From Sulfotelmatobacter sp049792875 (GTDB lineage: Bacteria; Acidobacteriota; Terriglobia; Terriglobales; Acidobacteriaceae): a DNA stretch of 64,000 bases. Under the pieces are notes generated by a model. That model was not told the origin of the DNA. It saw only the letters and a program-made list of their open reading frames with translations, and made no database searches. The translations under genes and the position numbers were made by a program. This document shows positions 16,722-24,732 of this stretch, piece after piece. The first letter of the stretch is position 1. Each line of letters opens with the position of its first letter. The DNA is taken from positions 26,841 through 90,840 of the forward strand of contig JBARBI010000212.1 in the NCBI GenBank assembly GCA_049792875.1, written 5' to 3'.

Positions 16722-17699
16722 CTATGTCCGACGAAGCTCTTCTAGAGTGCCCGGCTCGATGTTGCCGCCAGAGATGATGGCCACATTCAGTTTTGTTTTC
16801 GGCAGTTGATCGGCGCGGAAGAGGAATCCGGCGGTAGCGACTGCGCCGCTCGGTTCGGCTACCGTGTTGGGATCGGCCGCGAGAAGTTTCATGGACTCGC
16901 GAATTTCGTCTTCAGTGACCGTGACAATGCCGTCGACAAAACATTGCATGTGGTCGAAGTTGATGGGGCCGACACTTTGCGTGCGTAGTCCATCGGCAAT
17001 GGTGCGTGAGACCTGTTCGGCGGGGAACTGGACGATCTTGCCGGCGCGCAGGCTGGCCTGCGCGTCTGCGGCCAGTTCCGGTTCAACGCCGAAGACATTC
17101 ACCGAAGGCGTAGTCAGCTTGATGGCAGCGGCGACGCCGCTGATCAGGCCCCCGCCACCGACGGGGGAGAACACGGTTTCTACGTCAGGCATGTCTTCCA
17201 GAATCTCGAGTCCGATGGTGCCTTGGCCGGCGATGATCCTTTCGTCGTTGTAGGGAGGCACGATGATGTAGCCGTACTGGGCGGCGAGTTCCTCGGCCCT
17301 GAACTGGCGTTCGGTGCTGCCCGGGCCTACCAAGACGATATCCGCGCCGAGGGCCGCCGTTGCCTCGCGCTTGATCGCGGGCGCGTTATTGGGCATGACG
17401 ATGACCGCTTTCACGCCAAGGGCGCGGGCGGCGTACGCGACACCTTGTGCGTGATTGCCGCTGGAGTAGGAGATGACGCCGCGTTTGCGCTCCGCTTCGG
17501 AAAGGGAAGCGATCTTGTTGTAGGCGCCGCGGAGTTTGAAGGCACCGATGGGTTGCTGGTTTTCGGGTTTGAGGAAGAGTCGGCGGTCGTGCTGGACAGC
17601 CGAGGGCGGCTGTCCCCACATGAATTCGATCAAGGGCGTGCGGATGGTGATGCCGTCAAGGCGGGTGCGGGCGGCGTGGAGGTCGGAGAGTGTGATCAT
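16722..17699 (-). CDS. Threonine/serine dehydratase (PLP, no regulatory domain), palindrome-encoded insert
   Basis: PLP-dependent ammonia-lyase turning threonine into 2-oxobutyrate. The 325 residues cover only the catalytic fold; the C-terminal regulatory domain of biosynthetic IlvA is missing, so it is closer to the TdcB type. Lys55 in GAFKLRGAYNK is the Schiff-base lysine, SSGNHAQGVAYAA binds the cofactor, and GGGGLISG holds its phosphate. Residues 27-36 (MWGQPPSAVQ) are encoded by a copy of the dispersed palindrome at 17594-17619, in frame, exactly where related enzymes have a short loop between TPL and the substrate-cofactor region. The frame stays open, so the enzyme may still work. Alternative name: serine racemase-like. 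Confidence 0.92.
   Translation of the reverse strand: MITLSDLHAARTRLDGITIRTPLIEFMWGQPPSAVQHDRRLFLKPENQQPIGAFKLRGAYNKIASLSEAERKRGVISYSSGNHAQGVAYAARALGVKAVIVMPNNAPAIKREATAALGADIVLVGPGSTERQFRAEELAAQYGYIIVPPYNDERIIAGQGTIGLEILEDMPDVETVFSPVGGGGLISGVAAAIKLTTPSVNVFGVEPELAADAQASLRAGKIVQFPAEQVSRTIADGLRTQSVGPINFDHMQCFVDGIVTVTEDEIRESMKLLAADPNTVAEPSGAVATAGFLFRADQLPKTKLNVAIISGGNIEPGTLEELRRT
17594..17619. repeat. Palindromic element inside the threonine dehydratase gene
   Basis: GGACAGCC (17594-17601) and GGCTGTCC (17608-17615) with loop GAGGGC, followed by CCAC. The same unit, including the loop and the trailing CCCCAC, lies at 17856-17881 (one mismatch) and 36389-36413. It is read as ten codons of the dehydratase. 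Confidence 0.85.
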
Positions 17700-17838
17700 T
17701 CGTAGGGCCGTTTCAGTTGTGCCTACGGCACAGGGTATCGTTAATGGCGACTGTCCCGCCAGTGGGTGTGGCGGGCTATTTTCGGAGTTCCCTTCGGGAC
17801 CTGTGCGCGGAATCGCAACTGCTTCAGGCGATAGTGGG

Positions 17839-17881
17839 GCCGGGCTGCGCCCGGCGGACAGCCGAGGGCGGCTGGCCCCAC
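17839..17881. repeat. Double palindrome between dehydratase and RNase J genes
   Basis: A first hairpin GCCGGGC/GCCCGGC at about 17839-17855 is followed by GGACAGCC GAGGGC GGCTGGCC at 17856-17877 and CCAC. Only the central T-to-G change separates the second part from the copy inside the dehydratase gene some 260 bases away. Confidence 0.75.
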
Positions 17882-17898
17882 ATTAAAGATCCAGACGA

Positions 17899-19563
17899 TC
17901 AAATTTCCAGAATTACGGGCATGATGAGAGGGCGTTTTTGGGTTTGCTTGGAGATATAGCGCTTCAGGTCGGCGCGGATTTTTTCTTTGATCACGCCGTA
18001 GTCGCCCTTTTCTTCTTCGCTCGAGTGCGCGAGTGTGTCCTCGACGATGCGCTTGGCGCCTTCAATCAGGCCATCGTCGCCGGGATTGAAGCCGCGGGTG
18101 ACGATTTCCGGAGCGGCCTCTGCCTCGCCCGACAATTTGTTGATGGCGATGATGGGCAGAACGATGCCGTCTTCGCTGAGGTGCAGGCGGTCTTTAATAA
18201 TCAGATCCTCAACCACGTCGGTGCGGCTGCCGGAGTCGATACAGACCCGGCCCACTTTGACGCGGGCGGTTTTCCGCGCACCGAGTTCGTCGAATTCCAG
18301 AACGTCTCCACTCTCGATAAGCATGACTTTGCCGACGGAACCATGCATCGCGCCGGCCATTTCCGCGTGCAGTTTGAGTTGCCGGTACTCGCCGTGGATG
18401 GGAATGAAGTAACGAGGCTTGACCAGGTTGATGATCAGTTTGAGTTCTTCCTGGCTGGCGTGTCCGCTGACATGGATCGGCGGCGAGGTTCCGTCTTCGT
18501 AGATGACGTGGGCTTCGCGGCGGAACAGGTGGTCGATCATCCGGTAAATGGTTTTTTCGTTGCCGGGGATGATGCGTGAGGAGAGGACGACCGTGTCTCC
18601 CTTTTCGATTTTGGCGTGCTTGTGGTTGTCGACGGCGGCGCGCGACAACGCCGACATGGGTTCGCCCTGCGTGCCGCTGATGAGCACGCAAACTTTTTCC
18701 GGCGGGAAATTCTTCATCTCGCCAGGGTTGATGACCAGGCCGTCGGGCACTTCGATGTAGCCGAGGTCTTCGGCGATCTCGGCGGAATTGTTCATGGACC
18801 GACCGAGGAAGGCGACCTTGCGTCCGTGCTCGTGGGCGAGTTGTACTGCAAGATTGATTCGGTGAATGGACGACGAGAAGCACGAGATAAAAAGCCGGCG
18901 CTTGGTGTGGGCGAAGACTTCGTCAAACTTGCGGCGGACAGCGCGCTCGCTGGGCGTATATCCCTTGCGCTCGACGTTGGTGGAATCCTGAAACAGGGCC
19001 AGCACGCCGTTCTTGCCGTATTCGGCAAAGGTGTGCAGGTCGAAGAGCTTGTTGTCGGTGGGCGTGGGATCGACTTTGAAATCGCCGGTGTGGATGATGA
19101 CGCCCAGCGGAGTGTGAATCGCGAGCGCCACGCAGTCGACCAGGCTGTGCGTCACCTGGATGGGATGGATGGTGAAGGCTCCGGCCTTGAAGCGCTCGTT
19201 GGGCCGCATCTCGCGCAGGTCGGCGTCGTCGAGCAGGGCGTGCTCGTCGAGTTTGTCTTCGACGTAAGCGAGCGTGAACTCCGTGCCCCACACGGGAACG
19301 TTGAGTTCGGAAAGCACCCAGGGGAGAGCGCCGATGTGATCTTCGTGGCCATGGGTGAGGATAATTCCGCGGACGCGCTGGCGGTTCTCGACGAGATAAG
19401 AAATGTCGGGGACCACGATGTCGACGCCGAGCAACTCGGCTTCGGGGAACATGAGTCCGGCATCGACGACGATGATGTCGTCGCCCCAGCGGACCGCCAT
19501 GCAGTTCATGCCGAACTCGCCGAGGCCCCCAAGGGGGATGATTTGCAGTTTTCCGGTGGGCAT
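17899..19563 (-). CDS. rnj: Ribonuclease J
   Basis: Metallo-beta-lactamase/beta-CASP nuclease with 5'-to-3' exo- and endonuclease activity, central to mRNA decay and rRNA maturation in bacteria lacking RNase E-type systems. The 554-residue length is typical. The start MPTGKLQIIPLGGLGEFGMN (family start, GGLGEFGMNC) is clear; HGHEDHIGALP near 72 binds the two metals, and HTGDFKVDPTP and HVSGHASQEELK (beta-CASP motif) follow, with IPIHGEYRQL near 370. The C-terminal domain of the J family is present. Monocistronic; it faces away from the EcsC gene. Confidence 0.97.
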   Translation of the reverse strand: MPTGKLQIIPLGGLGEFGMNCMAVRWGDDIIVVDAGLMFPEAELLGVDIVVPDISYLVENRQRVRGIILTHGHEDHIGALPWVLSELNVPVWGTEFTLAYVEDKLDEHALLDDADLREMRPNERFKAGAFTIHPIQVTHSLVDCVALAIHTPLGVIIHTGDFKVDPTPTDNKLFDLHTFAEYGKNGVLALFQDSTNVERKGYTPSERAVRRKFDEVFAHTKRRLFISCFSSSIHRINLAVQLAHEHGRKVAFLGRSMNNSAEIAEDLGYIEVPDGLVINPGEMKNFPPEKVCVLISGTQGEPMSALSRAAVDNHKHAKIEKGDTVVLSSRIIPGNEKTIYRMIDHLFRREAHVIYEDGTSPPIHVSGHASQEELKLIINLVKPRYFIPIHGEYRQLKLHAEMAGAMHGSVGKVMLIESGDVLEFDELGARKTARVKVGRVCIDSGSRTDVVEDLIIKDRLHLSEDGIVLPIIAINKLSGEAEAAPEIVTRGFNPGDDGLIEGAKRIVEDTLAHSSEEEKGDYGVIKEKIRADLKRYISKQTQKRPLIMPVILEI

Positions 19564-19628
19564 TGAGTAAGGATGATGCTAGCACAGGAAGGACTGGTGA
19601 GCGGCGATCGGGCGGGAAGAACGTCGAC

Positions 19629-19788
19629 GTGGAAGAGCGGCGCTTCAGCGCCGCGTCAGATTGTGGCGGGAGGATGGGCTTTAGCCCTGGTGGATGGTTC
19701 CCGGAGCCACAATCGATTACGACCACTGCGGCTAAAGCCTTTTCTGGTTCTGGTCGCTGAACGCGGCCCCGAACGGCCGCTCTTCCAC
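19629..19788. repeat. Long-spaced inverted repeat
   Basis: GTGGAAGAGCGGC (19629-19641) pairs perfectly with GCCGCTCTTCCAC (19776-19788). The 134-base interior contains smaller hairpins around GGCTTTAGCC and CGGCTAAAGCC, so the whole could fold as a branched structure. This could be a small non-autonomous repeat unit. Confidence 0.65.
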
Positions 19789-19842
19789 TGGTGCACTCAC
19801 GGCGGATCGGAAAGGTTAGGCCGGTGGGCGACGCTGAACACG

Positions 19843-19870
19843 GAGAGCCGAGAGCCGAGAGCCGAGAGCT
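19843..19870. repeat. Tandem 7-base repeat, four copies
   Basis: GAGAGCC occurs four times in a row, the last copy ending in T instead of C. Probably a slippage-prone microsatellite; it is upstream of the chosen EcsC start. Confidence 0.85.
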
Positions 19871-19917
19871 TGTCTCCCCGATGGCTTTCTCACTCTCCGT
19901 GCGGTAAGGTTGAGGAA

Positions 19918-20613
19918 GTGGCGGAGCAACGCAAATCGTGGCTTCGGCGGCGGATTGAGGCGGGGATGGCGAGAGGGTTGACGCGTGCCTATTCGACGGT
20001 GCGCGTGGATCCGGACCGCTTTCTGTTGCAACTGCGCGCGGGGTACCGGATGCCGATCAGCGGATATCACGGAGTGTATTCACTGGAGATGGGAGAGATT
20101 GACGCGGTGGCGGACTCGGTGATCCGCAGCGGAATGAAAGTTGCAGCGGTGGAGGGAGCGGGATTGGGGCTGGGCGGGCTGATTACGATCGTGCCGGATC
20201 TGGGCATTCTCTCGGCGATCACGATGCGGACCATTGAGAAATTGAGCCTGGTGTATGGATTTGAGTTCAAGACCGACGAGGAGATCGCCGAACTGTGGAT
20301 TGCGGCAGCGAGCGCGGCGGGAGTGGACATCAGCCGAGAGTTGCTGGAGAAGGAAGTCGTCAACAAATTCGTGCCGCGCGTGATCCAGAGGATGGCGGCG
20401 AAGGCCAGCGCGGAAGTCGTGGAGAAATGGGCCGGACGCGTGATTCCACTGGCCAGTGCGGCGATTGGGGCGGGATTGAATTACTGGTTCGTGAAGGCGT
20501 GGGGAGAGCGGGCGAAGACGCACTTCAGGCAACGGCACTTGTCACTGCGGCAGCGGGCGCAGCACGGGGCATTGACCAGCCAGAACCAGTTGAGCTTTCC
20601 ACCGCGAGGGTAA
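19918..20613 (+). CDS. EcsC family protein
   Basis: About 231 residues from a GTG at 19918 (VAEQRKSWLRRR); the longer frame reads through repeats. The EcsC-type pattern is a hydrophobic glycine-rich block, AVEGAGLGLGGLITIVPDLGIL, here seen as GAGLGLGGL then ITIVPDLGIL, followed by TMRTIEKLSLVYGF and a C-terminal hydrophobic stretch VIPLASAAIGAGLNYWF. EcsC is named after an operon for ABC transporter regulation in Bacillus, but the biochemical role of the family is unknown. The start is uncertain. The last 25 residues are basic and Gln-rich. Confidence 0.78.
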   Translation: MAEQRKSWLRRRIEAGMARGLTRAYSTVRVDPDRFLLQLRAGYRMPISGYHGVYSLEMGEIDAVADSVIRSGMKVAAVEGAGLGLGGLITIVPDLGILSAITMRTIEKLSLVYGFEFKTDEEIAELWIAAASAAGVDISRELLEKEVVNKFVPRVIQRMAAKASAEVVEKWAGRVIPLASAAIGAGLNYWFVKAWGERAKTHFRQRHLSLRQRAQHGALTSQNQLSFPPRG

Positions 20614-20735
20614 CCACTGCCGCGGTCAACATTCTTTGTCATCATTAGCTTTGTCATCCTTCGCTTCACTCCGGACGACAGGTTAGTTGTTGCTACTCGG
20701 TGATACTTGCCGCGGCTGTGGTTAAATATTGATAG

Positions 20736-21386
20736 ATGCCTACCTTTTCTTGCTCAGCCATCCTTTTTGACCTGGACGGAGTTCTGGCGGACTCGACGCG
20801 TGCGGTCGACCGTGAGTGGCGCGAGTGGGCTGCGCGCAAGGGCGTGGATGGGGATGCCATCATGGCGATTGCTCACGGCGTGCGGACGGTTGAGGTCATC
20901 AAGCGTGTGGCGCCGCATCTGGATGCCGACGCCGAAGCCGGCGAAATTGAGAATCATGAGGCGCACGACCAGCAGGGCGTGGTGGTGATGCCCGGCGCGG
21001 CGGAGTTGCTGCGCTCGCTTCCCGAGGGGCGTTGGGGCGTGGTCACGTCAGGTTCGAGATTGCTGGCCACGAATCGGCTGCGTTATTGCGGTTTGCCTGT
21101 TCCCGAAGTTCTGGTCACTTCCGACGATGTCACGCATGGGAAGCCGCATCCGGAGCCGTATTTGAAGGGGGCGGAGCGGTTGGGGGTGAGTCCGGCGGAG
21201 TGTCTGGTGATTGAGGATGCGCCGGCGGGAATTGAGTCGGCGCGCGTGGCGGGGACCACGGTGGTGGGGATTACGAGCACCTACGGCGCCGCAGCTTTAG
21301 AGCAAGCGAATGCTGTCATTCGGAAGCTGGCGCAGATTCAGGTTACGTCGAACGGGGTGGGGAAGTTGGGGGTAGTCGTTTTCTAA
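20736..21386 (+). CDS. HAD-superfamily phosphatase (sugar-phosphate/phosphoglycolate type)
   Basis: A 216-residue soluble hydrolase with all HAD motifs: motif I FDLDGVLADS (Asp12 nucleophile, Asp14 acid/base), motif II VTSGS near 107, motif III Lys in GKPHPEPYLKGAERLG, motif IV IEDAPAGIESARVAG. The helical cap after motif I marks subclass I. The combination resembles glycerol-3-phosphatase/2-deoxyglucose-6-phosphatase-like HADs, but substrate cannot be fixed. The start at the ATG at 20736 gives the normal length; an upstream frame is in a different phase. Confidence 0.9.
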   Translation: MPTFSCSAILFDLDGVLADSTRAVDREWREWAARKGVDGDAIMAIAHGVRTVEVIKRVAPHLDADAEAGEIENHEAHDQQGVVVMPGAAELLRSLPEGRWGVVTSGSRLLATNRLRYCGLPVPEVLVTSDDVTHGKPHPEPYLKGAERLGVSPAECLVIEDAPAGIESARVAGTTVVGITSTYGAAALEQANAVIRKLAQIQVTSNGVGKLGVVVF

Positions 21387-21414
21387 GGTCTCCTCGTTTA
21401 GACGCGAGCGCCGA

Positions 21415-21789
21415 TCACATGACTCTGGGGAACTTGTGCAAGGTTTCAAAACGGACGTGTTTTAGATTTCCCGACTTCTCCAGTTCCTCAGCGATGGTCC
21501 TAAGGGTTTCAGAAGCGTTGGATGAATCCGAAAATGGAAAGACATTCCCGACGTCCACTACCTCGAATTGGTAGTGGCTCCTTGCGGCGACTACCTTTGT
21601 GCGAAACTCTGTTCCGTTGGTCGCGAGCGTTAGCACATTGACGTAAGCACCCTTGTCGGCCTGTAATAAGTCACACTGTTCGCGTGGCGCTACGACAATC
21701 CGTGCCATCCACACCTCGAGTTTTTCAAGTTCGGTCAAGTTGGCGTCAAAACAATCGCGAAAATTAACGCAGCCAATCTTCCAACTCAA
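21415..21789 (-). CDS. Hypothetical protein overlapping the dapD end
   Basis: A 124-residue frame that starts 26 bases before the dapD stop, in another phase. It looks like a real alpha/beta protein: MARIVVAPREQCDLLQ, then VNVLTLATNGTEFRT, then HYQFEVVDVGN and an amphipathic C-terminal helix TLRTIAEELEKSGNLKHV. An alternative start at the internal Met (MARIVV) would remove the overlap. I recognise no family. It is the last gene of the lysine cluster if co-transcribed. Base composition is less GC-rich than dapD, so late acquisition is possible. Confidence 0.6.
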   Translation of the reverse strand: MSWKIGCVNFRDCFDANLTELEKLEVWMARIVVAPREQCDLLQADKGAYVNVLTLATNGTEFRTKVVAARSHYQFEVVDVGNVFPFSDSSNASETLRTIAEELEKSGNLKHVRFETLHKFPRVM

Positions 21790-22591
21790 TTCCGCGATCG
21801 GTTTTCTCGTCGCGGTACTTCACGATGACGGGTGTGTAGAGGGAAAGATTCCAATCGGCGGCGGCGCCTTTCTTGACGGCGCGCGAGCCGGGGACGACTA
21901 CGGCGTTCTCCGGAACTTCGAGCGGCGCGTCGGGCGTAGCGCGGTACACTTCGCCGCGGACTAGGTCATACAGAGGCGTAGAGCGCGTGAGGATTGTTCC
22001 TGCGCCTAGCACTGCGCGCGCGTGGATCAGTGTGCCCTCGTAAATCCCGCAATTCCCGCCCACAAGCACGTCATCTTCGATGATCACTGGGGCGGCGTTG
22101 ATGGGCTCGAGAACTCCTCCAACTTGTGCGCCGGCGCTCAGATGGACCCGCTTGCCGATCTGCGCGCACGAACCGACCAAGGCGTGCGAGTCGATCATGG
22201 TGCCTTCGTCGACATAGGCGCCAACGTTGATGAACATGGGCGGCATGCAGATGACCGACGGTGCGACGTAGGCTCCGGTGCGCACCGAGGAACCGCCGGG
22301 CACGACGCGAACGCGGTCGGCGATCGAGAACTGGCGCGCAGGGAAGGTGTCTTTGTCGACGAAGGAGAGGCCGGCGGTCATGTCGGCGAGTTCTCCGAGA
22401 CGAAATCCGAGGAGAATGCCTTGCTTGACCCAGGGGTTGACCGTCCAGAGGGCGCCTTTCTTTTCGGCGGCGCGGATTTTGCCCTGGGTGAGCTGGTCGC
22501 GGAATTCGAGGAAGGTTTTGCGCGCGTCGGGATCGTTCTCGACTTCGCCTTGGGATGCGAGGCGCTCGATGGAGGATTTCAACGAGGACAT
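21764..22591 (-). CDS. dapD: 2,3,4,5-tetrahydropyridine-2,6-dicarboxylate N-succinyltransferase
   Basis: Succinylates tetrahydrodipicolinate in the succinylase branch of DAP/lysine synthesis. About 275 residues from the ATG at 22591; the longer frame adds 18 unlikely residues. The left-handed beta-helix hexapeptide repeats are visible from about 120 (AYVAPSVICMPPMFINVGAYVDEGTMIDSHALVGSCAQIG, read in sections such as VAPSVICMPP, VGAYVDEGTM, SHALVGSCAQ), and GGVLEPINAAPVIIEDD and GNCGIYEGT follow. The presence of dapD means the organism probably uses succinylated DAP intermediates; dapC and dapE are not in the window. Confidence 0.96.
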   Translation of the reverse strand: MSSLKSSIERLASQGEVENDPDARKTFLEFRDQLTQGKIRAAEKKGALWTVNPWVKQGILLGFRLGELADMTAGLSFVDKDTFPARQFSIADRVRVVPGGSSVRTGAYVAPSVICMPPMFINVGAYVDEGTMIDSHALVGSCAQIGKRVHLSAGAQVGGVLEPINAAPVIIEDDVLVGGNCGIYEGTLIHARAVLGAGTILTRSTPLYDLVRGEVYRATPDAPLEVPENAVVVPGSRAVKKGAAADWNLSLYTPVIVKYRDEKTDRGIELEDWLR

Positions 22592-22705
22592 GAATTGTTG
22601 ATTGTTGATGGTTAATCGCTGATTTGTCAAAATCTCACACCTCAACCACGACGGGCACGAAGGGACACTAAGAGAAAATCAACAATCAGAAATCAGCAAT
22701 TGTTT

Positions 22706-23836
22706 CTACACGCACTTGCACTCACTGCGGATCAGGACTCCGGTCATGGCGTGGGCGGTCTCGCGGGCTTCGGGCAGCGTGGCGTAAGGGCCGTGCCAAC
22801 GGGCGTGGTTCACGTCGTGGCCAGCCGGGCGCCCTTTACCGTGGCTGCATTGCCCGCAGGATCCGCGGTGCAGGACAATTTTGCGGGGGCCGGCGGCCCA
22901 GTTTTCGTAGATGAAGAAGTCGGCCGCTTCGGAGGTGGGGGCAGCCGGCTTGCTGATTAAGCCAATTTCCATTGCGACCCTTTGCAATCGTGAGCGCGTG
23001 TCGCGGCGCATGGGCAGCAGAGGCAGGCGGTAGACTTCTTCGACCTTGCCCATCATCGCGAGAACCGCTTTCACGGGCAGAGGGCTCGACTCGATGAAGT
23101 TGGCTTGCATCAGCGGGAGATACTTGCGATTAAGGGCACGCGCGGTGGTCCAGTCGTTGGCGAGAGCGGCCCGGGTGAGCGACGCCATTTCGTGAGGAAT
23201 CTCGTTGGAGGCAACGGAGATGAGCCCGACGCCACCGAGAGCGATCACCGGAAGCGTGACGGCGTCATCCCCGGAGAAAACCAGGAATGCTTCGGGGACG
23301 GAGTTGATGGCTTCGGCAATCTGGGTCATGTTGCCGCTGGCTTCTTTGATGCCCACGATGTTGGGGACCTCGGCGAGACGCGCCAGAGTTTGGGGCTCGA
23401 GGTTTGTAGCCGTGCGGCCGGGCACATTGTAAAGGATGACGGGCTTGTCGCCGACCGCTTCGGCGATCGCTTTGAAATGGCGGTATTGGCCTTCCTGCGT
23501 GGGTTTGTTGTAGTAGGGCGAGGCGGTAAGGATCGCGTTAACACCGGGGCGGGCTGCGATCTCTTTGGCCTTCTCGACGGCTTCGTGGGTGGAGTTGGAG
23601 GTGGCGCCGGCGACGATGGGGACGCGTCCGGCCGCGACTTCGACGGTTGTGTCGATGACTTGCAGCCATTCGTCGTGGGTCAGAGTGGGGGTTTCGCCGG
23701 TGGTGCCGCAGGGCACGAGAAAATCAATGCCGGACTCGACTTGCCATGTGACCAGGTTGCGCAGGGCCGCGTTGTCGATAGAACCATCCTGATGAAAGGG
23801 AGTTACGAGGGCGGTGCCACAACCACGGAGTTGCAT
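22706..23836 (-). CDS. dapA: 4-hydroxy-tetrahydrodipicolinate synthase with extra C-terminal Cys module
   Basis: Condenses pyruvate with aspartate semialdehyde in DAP/lysine synthesis. From the ATG at 23836 the chain has 376 residues against roughly 290-300 for the family. The catalytic core has CGTTGETPTL (43-52), Tyr136 in LYNVPGRTA, and Schiff-base Lys164 in GIKEASGNM. From about residue 296 an additional 80-residue tail follows: a linker, then FIYENW, HRGSCGQCSHGKG (Cys327, Cys330), ARWHGPYATLPEARETA, and SECKCV at the very end (Cys373, Cys375). The tail resembles a small free-standing cysteine/histidine protein type seen in other bacteria. No frameshift is needed to join the parts. Confidence 0.95.
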   Translation of the reverse strand: MQLRGCGTALVTPFHQDGSIDNAALRNLVTWQVESGIDFLVPCGTTGETPTLTHDEWLQVIDTTVEVAAGRVPIVAGATSNSTHEAVEKAKEIAARPGVNAILTASPYYNKPTQEGQYRHFKAIAEAVGDKPVILYNVPGRTATNLEPQTLARLAEVPNIVGIKEASGNMTQIAEAINSVPEAFLVFSGDDAVTLPVIALGGVGLISVASNEIPHEMASLTRAALANDWTTARALNRKYLPLMQANFIESSPLPVKAVLAMMGKVEEVYRLPLLPMRRDTRSRLQRVAMEIGLISKPAAPTSEAADFFIYENWAAGPRKIVLHRGSCGQCSHGKGRPAGHDVNHARWHGPYATLPEARETAHAMTGVLIRSECKCV

Positions 23837-23908
23837 AGGAATAGGATAGCGCGAGTGAGGGCGGAGGGAAAATGCGGACAGTTCAAAAACCATCGAGCTT
23901 GGCTCGAC

Positions 23909-23958
23909 GGACAGCCGAGTGCCTGCCCTGAGCCTGCCGAAGGGGCGGCTGTCCCCAC
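23909..23958. repeat. Palindromic element with a nested second repeat
   Basis: The arms GGACAGCC (23909-23916) and GGCTGTCC (23947-23954) followed by CCAC match the elements at 17594 and 36389, but the loop is enlarged by about 24 bases containing GCCTGCCCTGAGC and GCCGAAGGGG words. The same inner word recurs at 26278-26301. It lies in the gap between dapB and dapA. Confidence 0.8.
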
Positions 23959-23968
23959 GTTTTGGTTG

Positions 23969-24655
23969 TTACAGGTCTCGCCACACATCCTTGAAATCGT
24001 GAAAACCTTTTTTGCCGGTTAGCCACTCGGCGGCGCGGACGGCGCCTTCGGCGAAGCCGCGACGGGACTTGGCGTCGTGGCAGAGGTAGATTCGGTCTGC
24101 GGGAGATTCGAGCACGACTTCGTGCAGGCCGACTACGTCGCCTTCGCGGAAGGATGTGATCTCAAGACCTTCGTTTTGGCCGCTGGTTTCGCGGATCAGG
24201 TGCTGGATGGCGATCGCGGTCCCGGAGGGGGCGTCTTTTTTGTCGGCGTGGTGGCGCTCGAAAATCTGGCCGGAGTAATCGTGTCGCAGGGCTGCTGCTG
24301 CGGCGCGGGTGACATCGAAAAAGAGGTTTACGCCTACGGAGAAGTTTGCGCCGTAGACGAATCCGGTTTTGTGTTGTTCGACCAGTGTGCGCACACGGTC
24401 GAGGTCTTTGTACCAGCCCGTGGTGCCGACGACCATGTTCTTTCCGGTCTTGACGCAGGCTTCGACGTTGGCCAGGACGCATTGCGGGGTGGTGAAGTCG
24501 ATTACCGCGTCGATGTCTCTTAGGCCTTCTGGTGTGAGGGCGACACAGGCGTCATTTTCCTTGGAGCCGGCTACGCGGACGTGGTGTTTGCGCTCGGCGG
24601 CGAATTCCGCCACCAGCGATCCCGTTTTTCCGCGGCCTAAGACCAGAAGATTCAT
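23969..24655 (-). CDS. dapB: 4-hydroxy-tetrahydrodipicolinate reductase
   Basis: NAD(P)H-dependent reductase after DapA in the DAP pathway. 228 residues, slightly shorter than the Escherichia coli type (about 270). The N-terminal Rossmann motif is short and unusual (LVLGRGKTGSLVAEF instead of GxxGxMG). DAVIDFTTPQ, VVGTTGW, NFSVGVNLFF and the substrate loop ERHHADKKDAPSGTA are all present. The C terminus is FAEGAVRAAEWLTGKKGFHDF, the typical hydrophobic end of the family given here in part. Co-directional with lysC and dapA. Confidence 0.95.
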   Translation of the reverse strand: MNLLVLGRGKTGSLVAEFAAERKHHVRVAGSKENDACVALTPEGLRDIDAVIDFTTPQCVLANVEACVKTGKNMVVGTTGWYKDLDRVRTLVEQHKTGFVYGANFSVGVNLFFDVTRAAAAALRHDYSGQIFERHHADKKDAPSGTAIAIQHLIRETSGQNEGLEITSFREGDVVGLHEVVLESPADRIYLCHDAKSRRGFAEGAVRAAEWLTGKKGFHDFKDVWRDL

Positions 24656-24732
24656 CTTCGTCAGATCGACTGCACACAGATTACCTCAGCCGGGGTCGCT
24701 TCGGTTGCTCTCCGTGGAGAGATGGATCACGT

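Larger units (their letters stand above)
19564..19917. other. 354-base gap filled with short repeats
   Basis: Divergent promoter region of RNase J and the EcsC gene. It contains a 13-base inverted repeat (GTGGAAGAGCGGC at 19629 and its complement ending at 19788), a small GGCGC-TTCA-GCGCC hairpin and two GGCTTTAGCC-like words, then four tandem copies of GAGAGCC at 19843-19870. A plus-strand frame crosses the gap into EcsC but its translation is repeat sequence, so it was not included in that gene. Confidence 0.6.

Noticed and set aside
18616..19566. 316-codon plus-strand frame antisense to the RNase J gene
   Set aside because: No family resemblance or Shine-Dalgarno; full coverage by a clear RNase J on the other strand.
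19843..19870. Tandem GAGAGCC repeats as a possible CRISPR or iteron array
   Set aside because: Seven-base units without spacers and no Cas or Rep gene nearby.
23105..24022. 305-codon plus-strand frame antisense to dapA and part of dapB
   Set aside because: Crosses two real genes and their repeat-filled gap; glycine-rich shadow.
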